DNA of 64,000 nt. Source: Elusimicrobiota bacterium. GTDB taxonomy: Bacteria > Elusimicrobiota > Elusimicrobia > UBA1565. Shown piece after piece: positions 16,876 to 25,386 of this stretch. Where the stretch lies: contig JBAZVI010000001.1 of assembly GCA_041660925.1 (NCBI GenBank), positions 62,001 to 126,000 on the forward strand, read 5' to 3'. The position numbers were made by a program, and so were the translations under genes. The notes under the pieces are model-generated. The model worked only from the letters and a program-made list of their open reading frames with translations, ran no database searches and was not told the DNA's origin. Each line of letters begins with the position of its first letter. Within the stretch, counting starts at the first letter, position 1.

Positions 16876-19302
16876 TCAGCGTGCGGACGCTTCGACGACG
16901 ACCGGCGCCGACAGGCGCTCCGGCGCCGCCCAGGCCCGGAACGCCGGATGGGAACGGAAGAACGACTGCTCGGCTTCGATCCAGGTCAGCTTACCCGGGC
17001 CTTCGGTCTGAGAGAGGATCATGAGCAGGAGGTACGCCTGCAGGGCGCTCGTCATCTCCGCGCGCTCCTTCTCCGGCGCCGCGGCGACGGCCGCGATGAC
17101 GTCCTCGCGCAGGAAGAACGCCATGCCGTGCTCCGTCCGGGCGTAGCGCGCGAGCGAGGGATGCTCGGCGTCGGGCGCGAAGCCCATCTCGTAGATCGGC
17201 GTCCCGACCAGCTTGCTCAGCCCGATGACGAGCTTCATCTCCGCGGGCTTGAGCAGACGCCGGCCATCCCCCATCGACGCGAGCCAGCCGGTCTCGACGA
17301 GCTCCAGGACCTCGGCGGTCCCGCCGAGGACGTCGGAGGGGACGGCGATGTGGAACGAGCGGTCCTTGGCGACGAGCAGGAGGAGCCGGCCGACGCGGAC
17401 GTCCTCGACGAACTTGTCGTCGAGCGCGAGGGCCTCGCCGTCGGTCGCGCGGAGCACGCGGCGCTGCTCGGCGGGAAGGGCCAGCAGGTCCGGGACTCCC
17501 GCGACGAGGTAGTCGTTCTTGGAGAGTTCCTCCCGCGTCATCCCCCCCTCCTTCCACGACCAGGGGATCGCGAAGCGCATGGGGACGTTCACCCCCATGG
17601 GAGCCTTCCCCAGCATCATCGGGATGGTCACGTTGAGGGCGACCCCGCCTTTCGCGAGGATCTTCGCCTCCTTCACCCGCTCGACGATCCCGCGGTAGAA
17701 GTCCCGGATCGCCGGCCAGACCGCGCCCAGCCACAGCGCGACGCCGTTGGCGGTGACGGCCATGACGAAGGCGCTGCCCGTGTTGCCGAAGGGCGTGCCG
17801 GCTCCCCCCTGCGTGACGGCGGTGTGGGCGCTCATCCCGAGGTAGTAGATCGTGATCCCGCCCAGCAGGAGGATGCCGGTCCACATCGTGACCTTCTCGA
17901 TGATCTTATGCCACTTCTCGGGGACGAGCCCCGTGAGGACCTTCTGCCCGTCGAGCGGGCCGAAGGGGATGAGGTTGAAGAGCATGAGCGCGAAGTTCAT
18001 GATGGCGTTCATGACGAGGATGCGCAGCGTCCCGCCGATCCAGGGCATGGCCACCAGACCCGGAGCGAACGTCTTGAGCCCGACGATGAGGCCGACGCTC
18101 AGCAGCCCGATGGCGAGGTTGACGAGGGGCCCCGCGACGGCGACCAGGCCCGTCGCCTTGCGGTTCTCGGGGCTGTCGAAGCTCTGCTGGGGGTTGGTGG
18201 CGAAGCCGCCGGCGGGGAAGCCCATGAGGCCGGTGACGAGCAGGATGGTCGCCCCGATGGGTCCGGTGAAGCGCAGCGGGTTCGGCGTGAGCTGACCGGA
18301 GTTGCGCGGGGTGATGTCGCCGAGCTTCTCGGCGGTCCAGGCATGCCCCATCTCATGGAGGACGATGGAGCCGAGGATGCTCCAGAAGAGCAGGGAGCCG
18401 GCGAAGACCTTGAAGGCGATCGTGGTGGGACCGACGGCGAGCCCGACGAAGATGCCTCCGATCATGCTCTTGAGGGCGACCCCGAAGGTCGCGCCCCAGG
18501 CGACGCGGCCGATGGCCGAGCTCCACGAGCTCTTGGCCTCGACGGCGCCCGTCACGGCCGCGGGCGCGGCCTTCAGGCGCTCGATCCGAGCGGGGAGGTC
18601 CCGGACGGCGGCGATGTCCTTCGCGTCGGGCGTCCCGTTCGTTTCCGTCAGCCCCTGCACGCGCGAAAGTGCGGACCGGAATTCTCCCTCGAGACGGACG
18701 GCCTCCGCCTTCTTCTCCTGCGCGGCGTTGTCGAACGCCCCGGAGGGGTCCTCGACGGCCCGGCGCGCGTTCACGAACGTCTTGATGCTCGCGAAGAGAC
18801 GCTTCATCGTGCCGGGCGCGTTCTCACGCAGAGAAGGCTGGAGGGTCTCCAGCTCCTTGACGCGCGCCGCGATCGCGAGCAGCTCCTTCTGGGTCGAGGC
18901 CATCGCCCCATCCCAGGTGGAGTCCGCCTTCTGCGCCTCCTCCATGTAGGTCGAGAGTTCGGCGTAGCGCTTCCCGAGGTCGTGATGCTCCTGGAGGACG
19001 GCGGCGGGGAGCGCCGCGGTGGCCTCCGTTCCCTTGGCCGCGGAAAGGACCGACGCCGCGGGGACGACGAGCTTCGGAGAGTCGTTCAGCGTCGGCAGGA
19101 CGGCGAGGGAGAGGTTCGCCCCCGGTTTGGTCGCGTCGAAAGTCTTGAGTTGGACCCCCGCGACGCCGACCGGCATGCCGCCGACGACGGCGTTCGAGAC
19201 ATGGGCGGCCTGGACGCTCTGCGCGAGCGCGGTCTGGACGGCCGGGCCCGGGATGGAGATCAGGAGCGCCGCGACGAGGAGCGATGCGATGGACTTCTTC
19301 AT
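16876..19302 (-). CDS. exported/membrane M50-type site-2 metalloprotease with long N-terminal prodomain
   Basis: 808 residues. The signal peptide (MKKSIASLLVAALLISIPGP...ALAQSV) and a helical, low-complexity N-region (to about 260) precede a membrane M50 domain. The domain has VLHEMGHAWTAEKLGD (HExxH at 316-320), multiple TM helices and NLIPFGPLDGQKV with the third ligand Asp (about 451). The roughly 250 residues after the membrane domain are soluble and unrecognised. The N-region includes the LAVLPTLNDSPKL and MKRLFASIKTFVNARR patches shared in pattern with neighbouring proteases. ATG 19302 is preferred over 19308 because AGAGG is spaced 7 nt from it. It lies 4-10 nt after the CPBP gene, within the operon. 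It may process membrane-anchored regulators or other products of the operon. Confidence 0.85.
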   Translation of the reverse strand: MKKSIASLLVAALLISIPGPAVQTALAQSVQAAHVSNAVVGGMPVGVAGVQLKTFDATKPGANLSLAVLPTLNDSPKLVVPAASVLSAAKGTEATAALPAAVLQEHHDLGKRYAELSTYMEEAQKADSTWDGAMASTQKELLAIAARVKELETLQPSLRENAPGTMKRLFASIKTFVNARRAVEDPSGAFDNAAQEKKAEAVRLEGEFRSALSRVQGLTETNGTPDAKDIAAVRDLPARIERLKAAPAAVTGAVEAKSSWSSAIGRVAWGATFGVALKSMIGGIFVGLAVGPTTIAFKVFAGSLLFWSILGSIVLHEMGHAWTAEKLGDITPRNSGQLTPNPLRFTGPIGATILLVTGLMGFPAGGFATNPQQSFDSPENRKATGLVAVAGPLVNLAIGLLSVGLIVGLKTFAPGLVAMPWIGGTLRILVMNAIMNFALMLFNLIPFGPLDGQKVLTGLVPEKWHKIIEKVTMWTGILLLGGITIYYLGMSAHTAVTQGGAGTPFGNTGSAFVMAVTANGVALWLGAVWPAIRDFYRGIVERVKEAKILAKGGVALNVTIPMMLGKAPMGVNVPMRFAIPWSWKEGGMTREELSKNDYLVAGVPDLLALPAEQRRVLRATDGEALALDDKFVEDVRVGRLLLLVAKDRSFHIAVPSDVLGGTAEVLELVETGWLASMGDGRRLLKPAEMKLVIGLSKLVGTPIYEMGFAPDAEHPSLARYARTEHGMAFFLREDVIAAVAAAPEKERAEMTSALQAYLLLMILSQTEGPGKLTWIEAEQSFFRSHPAFRAWAAPERLSAPVVVEASAR

Positions 19303-19312
19303 GTTCATGCCT

Positions 19313-20590
19313 CTATTTCACGTCTTCGGGCCAGGGGTAGCGGCGGTTGGAGACCGCTCCCTGGGGCCCTTTGCGCAGCAGTTTCACGAGCAGCCAGGCG
19401 AGACCGGCGTAGACGAGCGCGGCGGCGACGGTGAAGAGGGTCTTCGCGTCGGGGCCTACGCCGACGCGGAGGACGGCCTGCACGCCGGGGAAGCCGTTGT
19501 GGAGGGCGTGCATCACGATCGACGACATGAGGCCTTCTTTGTAGTAGGCGTACGAGAGCATGAGCGCTCCGACGAGACGGATCCCGATCATGAGCGGGTC
19601 GGCGGTCTCATGAAGGCAGACGAAGAACAGCGACGTGCTGAGCGCCGCGATCCAGGGGGCGGCCCTGGGGATGCCGAGCCGGGTCAGGCCCTTGAGGACC
19701 CACTCCATGACGCCCGCGCGGTAGAGGACTTCCTCGACGAGCGGAGCCAGGAGGCCGCCTTTGAAGGCCATGCCCACGACCCCGGCGAGCGAGGGCTCGC
19801 GCGCGGGGAAGAGCGGGTTGCCCGCGCCGAAGACCTTCGCGGCGTAGTTCGCATGGCACTCGTAGCCGAAGTAGGCGGCGACGAGCGGGACGACGTACTC
19901 GAGGGTCAGCTGCACCCCCGCCAGGAGGAAGCCGAGGATCGCGGCGCGCTTGAAGGACGGCGGCGTCCCCTCCGGAGTCGCGGGCGCCGGGATGGCCGCG
20001 GCGCTCGCGGAGGTCTCGACGGACGGCTTCAGCCCCTCGACAGAGCTCGGGGCGGGCCCTTCGACGGGACGCGCGGCCGTCCCGGAGGCGTCCGTCGGGA
20101 GCGCTTCGTCCTGCGCGGAGCGACGCAGGCCGCCGAGCTCGAAGAGCCGCCTCAGCACTCCCGGGGTGTTCTTCCCGTCCGCGTCGTTGGAAAGCTCCTT
20201 TCCCGTCTGGAGCAGCTCCCCCACGACGGGAGTGCGGGCGTCCACGCGGACCGTCGTGAGGGCCGCGACGTGCGCGCCGGGCGAAGCCGTCGCAGCGGCT
20301 TTCGGGGCGACGAACGCGGAGGGGACGAAGCCCGCGGGCGCGGGCGCGACGGCGTTCGAACGGAGCTGCGGGAGCGCGTTCAGCGAGGGCAGCGTCCCGG
20401 TCTCCAGCCGGATGCCGACGTTCAGGCCCGGGAGGCTGCTCATGACGGACGGAGAGACGAAGGCGAGCGGAGTCACCGCCCCGCGCGACGCCGCGAGGGT
20501 CCCGACGACCGTCTGCGCGAGCGCCGCGGGGACGACGGCTCCCTGAAGGAGGGCCGAGGACAGCAGGACGGCGAGAAGGCGCCGGCTCAT
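19313..20590 (-). CDS. CPBP-family intramembrane metalloprotease with signal peptide and prodomain
   Basis: 425 residues from ATG 20590. Signal peptide (to PAALAQTV, about 27), then about 185 low-complexity residues that include RLETGTLPSLNALPQL and LRRLFELGGLRRSAQDE (147-163). The membrane CPBP (Abi/CAAX-type) domain follows, with LVEEVLYRAG (Glu286, Glu287, Arg291), FVCLHETADP and the C-terminal IVMHALHNGF motif. The ATG overlaps the stop of the tandem-CPBP gene (ATGA), so the two are translationally coupled. CPBP proteins cleave within or near membranes. A cleavable signal peptide plus a long exported N-region is not the usual family form. Confidence 0.9.
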   Translation of the reverse strand: MSRRLLAVLLSSALLQGAVVPAALAQTVVGTLAASRGAVTPLAFVSPSVMSSLPGLNVGIRLETGTLPSLNALPQLRSNAVAPAPAGFVPSAFVAPKAAATASPGAHVAALTTVRVDARTPVVGELLQTGKELSNDADGKNTPGVLRRLFELGGLRRSAQDEALPTDASGTAARPVEGPAPSSVEGLKPSVETSASAAAIPAPATPEGTPPSFKRAAILGFLLAGVQLTLEYVVPLVAAYFGYECHANYAAKVFGAGNPLFPAREPSLAGVVGMAFKGGLLAPLVEEVLYRAGVMEWVLKGLTRLGIPRAAPWIAALSTSLFFVCLHETADPLMIGIRLVGALMLSYAYYKEGLMSSIVMHALHNGFPGVQAVLRVGVGPDAKTLFTVAAALVYAGLAWLLVKLLRKGPQGAVSNRRYPWPEDVK

Positions 20591-22905
20591 GCGCGCGAGC
20601 GATGGGTGCGGTAGTAGTCCCAGCCGGCCCAGCCCGTCAGCGCCGCGGCGCCGGCCGCCCAGATGAGGGCGAGCAGCGGCGTCGGAGCGATGAAGAGACC
20701 CGCGCCCAGGACCGCGGCGAGGAGCGCCGCGCTCTTCCAGGTCAGCGGATAGGGCTGGATGTCGCCGGCGGAGCGCGCCGGCTCGTCGGTGCGCAGTTCC
20801 TGGCGGGTCTTCATGAACAGAGAGCCCATCAGGGCGATGGCCGTGAACCCTCCGATCGGCCCGAACATCGCCGACGCGGGGAGCAGGATCTCGATGGCGT
20901 TGCTGAGGGAGTGCTGGGCCATCGCGGCGGCGATGCCTTCGTGATGGGCGGTCCAGCTGAGGAACATCGAGCTCGCGAATCGCATGAGCGCGATCAGCGG
21001 GGAGGCGTTCATGTGGAACAGGACGAACGCGGCGGAGCTCAGCACGGCCGGGAGCCAGAAGCTCCAGAACGTCCCCGGGATGCGGCCGAAGACCTTCCCG
21101 AGGCCGCGCAGGAGACCGCCGCGGAAGAGCGCCTCCTCGGCGATGGGGGCCATCACGGTGACGGCGGCGATCGCCGCGGGGAGCGCGGTGAGCGCCGCCG
21201 GGACGCCGGCGGGCGTCGGCGGCGGGACGGGCAATCCGAGCTTCGCCGCCGCCGCCTGAAGGAGCATGCTCAGGGCGAAGGAGAGCACGGCCATGACGAA
21301 GCCGTACTTGATGGAACGCGAGAGCTCCCGGCGCGGCGCCCTCGGAGCGTCCGCGTTCTCGGACGCAGGAGCGACGGCCTGCGCGGGAGCGGACTTCGAC
21401 TCCTCGGAGACTCCGCGGCGGGAGGCCCGCAGCGCGCCGAGGTCCGGGCTCTTCCAAGGCCAGCCTTCCCTGCGTCCCTGGACCAGGGCGTAGCCGAGCA
21501 GCAGGAGCGCGGCGGCTCCCCAGATCAGCGTGGTCTTGAGCGTGAGGCTGCACACGAGCAGGCCGAAGACGGCGACGCCCGCCAGGACGAGAGCGCGGAC
21601 GGGGGTCAGCCGATAGGGGACGATGCGGCCGTCGGCGCGCTGGGCGCGCTCGGCCTTCAGGTCGTTGAAGGCGCCCCACGCGTAGGCCGCCTCGAGGACG
21701 AAGGCGAGGAGGGCGACGGAGCCGTTGCCGAGCACCCAGGTGCTGACGATCCCGATGGTGGGGATGATGTTGTTGCCGAAGTGCATCACCATGGAGGCGA
21801 TGATCCCTTCCTTCTGATAGACGGCCGCGAACAGCAGGGACTGGACGAGGCGCGCGGCGAAGAGGACGGGATCGGCGGTCTCGTGCACGGCGACGAAGAT
21901 GACGGAGCTGACGATGGCGGGCAGGTAGACCCGCGCGAACGTGCTCTTCGTGTACTTCGCCGCGAGCCAGGAGAGCCCGCCCATGAGGCCGCCGCGGAAG
22001 ATCACTTCCTCGGTGACGGGAGCCATCACGGAGGCGGCGGTCGCGACCTTGGCGACGTCGAAGAGGCTGTGGAGCGGGATGCTCGCCGGCGAGCGGTAGT
22101 TGGAGTGGACCTGGTAGCCGAAAGCCGCCGCGACGGCGGGGATGATGAAGGCGCTGACGAGCCCGATGACCGCCATCAGGAGGCCGACCTTGACGGAGCG
22201 CGAGAGGGTCGAGCGCGGAGCGGCGGACTTCGCCGCCTCCGGCGCGGGGACCTCGGAGACCCGTCCCTTCCCTTCCTGCGCGGACGCCTCGAGGCCGTTC
22301 GAAGAGAGCGAGGCCTCGTCAGCGGCCGGGACCGGGGACTCGTCGAGGGCGTTCGCGCGCCGTCCGTTCTCGAAGAGCGCGCCGAGCGTGCTCGGCGCGC
22401 GGGAGGTCTCGAGGGCCCCTCCCTTCTGCGCGCCCGTGAACCAGCCCGTGAACCGCTCGACGAGCGTCCTGCCCTCGGAAGCGCTCGGGGCCGCGACGAC
22501 CGCGGCGGGTGACTGCAGCTTCGTCTGCGCCGCGACGATCGCCTCCGGCGCGGGCCTCTGCGCCGATGCGGACGTCCCTGCGCCGTCGTATTTCGCCGCA
22601 GGGACGAAGCCCTGAACGGCCGGGAGGATCCCCGCCCGGACGAGCGGAGCCGAGGGGAGCACGAGCGCCTTCCCCCCCTCCAGGCCTTCCAGACGCAGCC
22701 CGACGTCCGTGCGCAGCAGCGGCGAGAGCGTCGCCGAGACGGCTCCGACCTGAGGGACTCCGGCCGGGGTGCTCTGGACCCCGAGCGCCGCGACGACGGC
22801 GCCGGCCGCCCGGGCCGTTTCGAGGCCCGGGGCGGTGACGAGGAGGGCGGCGGCCAGGACGGAAGCCGCGAGCTTGCGGAGGCGTTCGACGGTTCGTTCG
22901 TTCAT
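20587..22905 (-). CDS. tandem-CPBP intramembrane metalloprotease (two complete domains)
   Basis: 772 residues. Signal peptide and low-complexity prodomain (1-230, with STLGALFENGRRANALDE), then two consecutive CPBP domains. Domain 1 has PVTEEVIFRGG (Glu299, Glu300, Arg304), VAVHETADP and MVMHFGNNI. Domain 2 has PIAEEALFRGG (Glu590, Glu591, Arg595) and a C-terminal QHSLSNAIE region. Each domain begins with LSRS(V/I)K(V/Y)G, which shows an internal duplication joined by a soluble linker of about 80 residues. Both copies keep their catalytic Glu and Arg, so both may be active. The Shine-Dalgarno is ACGAGG, 7 nt before ATG, 31 nt after the M48 gene. Confidence 0.9.
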   Translation of the reverse strand: MNERTVERLRKLAASVLAAALLVTAPGLETARAAGAVVAALGVQSTPAGVPQVGAVSATLSPLLRTDVGLRLEGLEGGKALVLPSAPLVRAGILPAVQGFVPAAKYDGAGTSASAQRPAPEAIVAAQTKLQSPAAVVAAPSASEGRTLVERFTGWFTGAQKGGALETSRAPSTLGALFENGRRANALDESPVPAADEASLSSNGLEASAQEGKGRVSEVPAPEAAKSAAPRSTLSRSVKVGLLMAVIGLVSAFIIPAVAAAFGYQVHSNYRSPASIPLHSLFDVAKVATAASVMAPVTEEVIFRGGLMGGLSWLAAKYTKSTFARVYLPAIVSSVIFVAVHETADPVLFAARLVQSLLFAAVYQKEGIIASMVMHFGNNIIPTIGIVSTWVLGNGSVALLAFVLEAAYAWGAFNDLKAERAQRADGRIVPYRLTPVRALVLAGVAVFGLLVCSLTLKTTLIWGAAALLLLGYALVQGRREGWPWKSPDLGALRASRRGVSEESKSAPAQAVAPASENADAPRAPRRELSRSIKYGFVMAVLSFALSMLLQAAAAKLGLPVPPPTPAGVPAALTALPAAIAAVTVMAPIAEEALFRGGLLRGLGKVFGRIPGTFWSFWLPAVLSSAAFVLFHMNASPLIALMRFASSMFLSWTAHHEGIAAAMAQHSLSNAIEILLPASAMFGPIGGFTAIALMGSLFMKTRQELRTDEPARSAGDIQPYPLTWKSAALLAAVLGAGLFIAPTPLLALIWAAGAAALTGWAGWDYYRTHRSRA

Positions 22906-22936
22906 CGGAATCCTCGTCTTTCGATGATGAGTCTCT

Positions 22937-25354
22937 TCAGCTTCCCTGCCCGGGGGCCGGGTCCATCATGCCGTTGAGGGCGTTCACGCGGTCGGTCGAC
23001 GTCGGGTGGGTGAGGAACAGGCGGTAGAACCATGAGCCCGCGCTGCCCGGGACCTTGTTCGTGAGAGCGCCCATGAGCACCAGCTTGCGCAGGCCCGTGG
23101 CCAGCGCGCGCGGGTCCTTCACGATCCTCGCCGAGCCCGCGTCGGCCATGTACTCGTTGGAGCGCATGACCGCGAGGAAGCTCAGCAGCCAGACCGCGGG
23201 CGCCCAGACGGACAGCGCCATCTGGAAGACCGTCGCGGCCTCGCCGAAGTTCATGAGCTGGATGAGGACGATGGCCGCGAGGAACATGAGCATGTGGCGG
23301 AACTTCACGTGGCTCAGCTCATGGCCCAGCACGCCGCGCAGCTCGCGGTCGGTGAGGAGCTTCCGGATGGAGCCGATGACCGCGACCACCGAGAGGTGGT
23401 AGAGGGCGCCCGACGCGAAGGCGTTGGGCGACTTCTTCTCGTCCTTGCCCGCGTAGACCCTGGGCATGGGCAGGCCGGCCCGCTTCGCCAGGTCCGAGAC
23501 CATGTCCACGACGGGGCCGTCCTTCACGTGCTTGGCCCCCATGAAGAGCGGGGCGATGAAGCCCGAGGCCATGAACATCGGCACGGCGATCTTCATCTGA
23601 TGGAGGATGCTCGGGACCATCCCCGCGAGCGGCGCGAAGGACATGTGAAAGGCTCCGAAGAGGGCGAGCAGGATGGGGAACATGGCCAGGAGCCAGGCGT
23701 ACGAGCGGACCTTGGCCCGGCGGATCGCCCCCTCGACGGCCTCCGGCCGGAATGCGCCGTTGCCGACGTTCCACTCCGGGCCGTACTCGGGATCCGGTCC
23801 GAGGAGGCCGCGGGTCCAGGGCTGCTGGGCGTACTGCTTCTCGACGGCGAGCTCCTCCTCCGAGGCGTTGCGCTTGCTCATGGCGACGAGGCGCTTGCTG
23901 CTCTGGAAGTACATGAGGGCGGGGAGGATCCCCAGGAACGCGGCCGTGAAGGGCAGAGAGATCGGTCCGAGGAGATACATGAAGAACTGCCCGGGCGTCA
24001 GCACGATGTTGAAGAGGAGGAGCTTGAAGAGGAACGGCAAGGGCAGCTCCGGCTTCACGAGGACCTTGTGGATGAGCCCGTAGGCCATCTGCCCGCTGGA
24101 ATAGAGGATGGGGAGCGCGGACATGAGCGCCAGGAGGCCGAGGAACGGCGCGAGGGCGAACGCGCCCGCGGCCTCGCCGAACGCGCCGAAGACGAGGGCG
24201 CCGAGCGGAAGTCCCGCGCTCAGGGCCCCGAGCGCGGCGACGAAGGCCGCGCCGAAGAACGCCCCGAGGAGGACGTCCTCGTACTTCTTGAGCGGAAGCA
24301 GGGCTCCGTCCTTCTGCCGCCCGAGGCGGACCCGGTCGGCGATGAGGAGCGGCGCGACCACCGCGCCGATGCCCGCGACGACCCAGGCCCCCGCCACGGG
24401 GGCGAGGCCGAAGACGGTCGGGAGGAGCGTGCGGGCGGCGAAGTCGAGCACGACGCTCGCCGTCGCGACGACGGCGACGCGCACGGGTCCGGAGAGCGGG
24501 TCGAGGACGCTGGAGACGGCGGAGAGGATCCTGGACGGCCGGGCGTCGGCGACCTCCGGCTTCGCCGCCTCGGGGGCGGCCTTGCTCGAGAAGACCGCGC
24601 GCAGCCCCAGGATGAGGAGGCCCTTGAGGCCGGCGCTCATGCTGCGGAGCTTCCCGTGCGGGCGCGGCGGGGCGCGGGAGTCGGCGCTCGCCTCGGCGCC
24701 GGTCTGAGCGGCGGGAGCGACGAGGCCGCTGCCGGCGGGTGAGGACTCCTCGGCGGGCGTCTGCGCCGCCTCCGAGGCGGCGGCCTTCGCCGTCGCGTCC
24801 CAGGCGGAGTCCGACGCCGTGCGCATCGCTTCGGAAGAGGGGTTCGAACCGAGTTCGCGGGCTTCCAGGGAGTCCGAGATCGCGACGACCCGCTCGATGA
24901 GCTTCTGGTCGCCGTCCTCGTTGAGCTTCTTGGACTTCTTGATCGCGCGTTCGCGCTCGGCGTAGGCGCGCAGGGCCCGGTACCCGAGCGAGCCGCCGCT
25001 CGACTTGCGCGGCGCGGGCGTGAGGGCGGCGGACGCCGGGGCCGGAGCCTCGGGAGCCGCCGGAAGGGCCGGGGAGAAGCTCTGGACGGCGGCTTGGACG
25101 CGGGCCGCGACGTCGGGGGTCGCGGTGAGCGCAGGAAGCTTCTCGAGGGAGAGGGAGGCGCCCATCGCGGCCGGGCCGCCGGCCTGGAGTCCCGAGCCGA
25201 TGGGGAGGGAACCGAGACCCGCCGGGACGTTCGCGACGGGGGAGGCGAAGGACGCCGCGCTCTGGACGACCTGCGCGGCGGCGCTCGTGACGGCCGGACC
25301 TTGGATGCCGACCAGTAGAGCCGTGATGAGGACGACGGCGATGCTCTTCTTCAT
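22937..25354 (-). CDS. M48-family membrane metalloprotease with long exported N-region
   Basis: 805 residues from ATG 25354, set by GAGG 7 nt upstream; the longer frame to 25543 overlaps the previous gene. Signal peptide MKKSIAVVLITALLVGIQGP...AAAQVV, then a prodomain of about 280 residues with LEKLPALTATPDV. A multi-helix membrane region runs from about 300 to 550. A C-terminal HtpX/Ste24-like domain has GHELSHVKFRH (HExxH at 678-682) and RSNEYMADAGSARI (third ligand Glu734). The FLTHPTSTDRVNAL tail is typical of M48. HtpX-like enzymes degrade damaged membrane proteins. The extra six to eight TM segments and exported N-region are unusual. It is in operon with the neighbouring proteases. Confidence 0.92.
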   Translation of the reverse strand: MKKSIAVVLITALLVGIQGPAVTSAAAQVVQSAASFASPVANVPAGLGSLPIGSGLQAGGPAAMGASLSLEKLPALTATPDVAARVQAAVQSFSPALPAAPEAPAPASAALTPAPRKSSGGSLGYRALRAYAERERAIKKSKKLNEDGDQKLIERVVAISDSLEARELGSNPSSEAMRTASDSAWDATAKAAASEAAQTPAEESSPAGSGLVAPAAQTGAEASADSRAPPRPHGKLRSMSAGLKGLLILGLRAVFSSKAAPEAAKPEVADARPSRILSAVSSVLDPLSGPVRVAVVATASVVLDFAARTLLPTVFGLAPVAGAWVVAGIGAVVAPLLIADRVRLGRQKDGALLPLKKYEDVLLGAFFGAAFVAALGALSAGLPLGALVFGAFGEAAGAFALAPFLGLLALMSALPILYSSGQMAYGLIHKVLVKPELPLPFLFKLLLFNIVLTPGQFFMYLLGPISLPFTAAFLGILPALMYFQSSKRLVAMSKRNASEEELAVEKQYAQQPWTRGLLGPDPEYGPEWNVGNGAFRPEAVEGAIRRAKVRSYAWLLAMFPILLALFGAFHMSFAPLAGMVPSILHQMKIAVPMFMASGFIAPLFMGAKHVKDGPVVDMVSDLAKRAGLPMPRVYAGKDEKKSPNAFASGALYHLSVVAVIGSIRKLLTDRELRGVLGHELSHVKFRHMLMFLAAIVLIQLMNFGEAATVFQMALSVWAPAVWLLSFLAVMRSNEYMADAGSARIVKDPRALATGLRKLVLMGALTNKVPGSAGSWFYRLFLTHPTSTDRVNALNGMMDPAPGQGS

Positions 25355-25386
25355 ATCAGACCTCTTCGTTCCGTCTATGCACGGGG

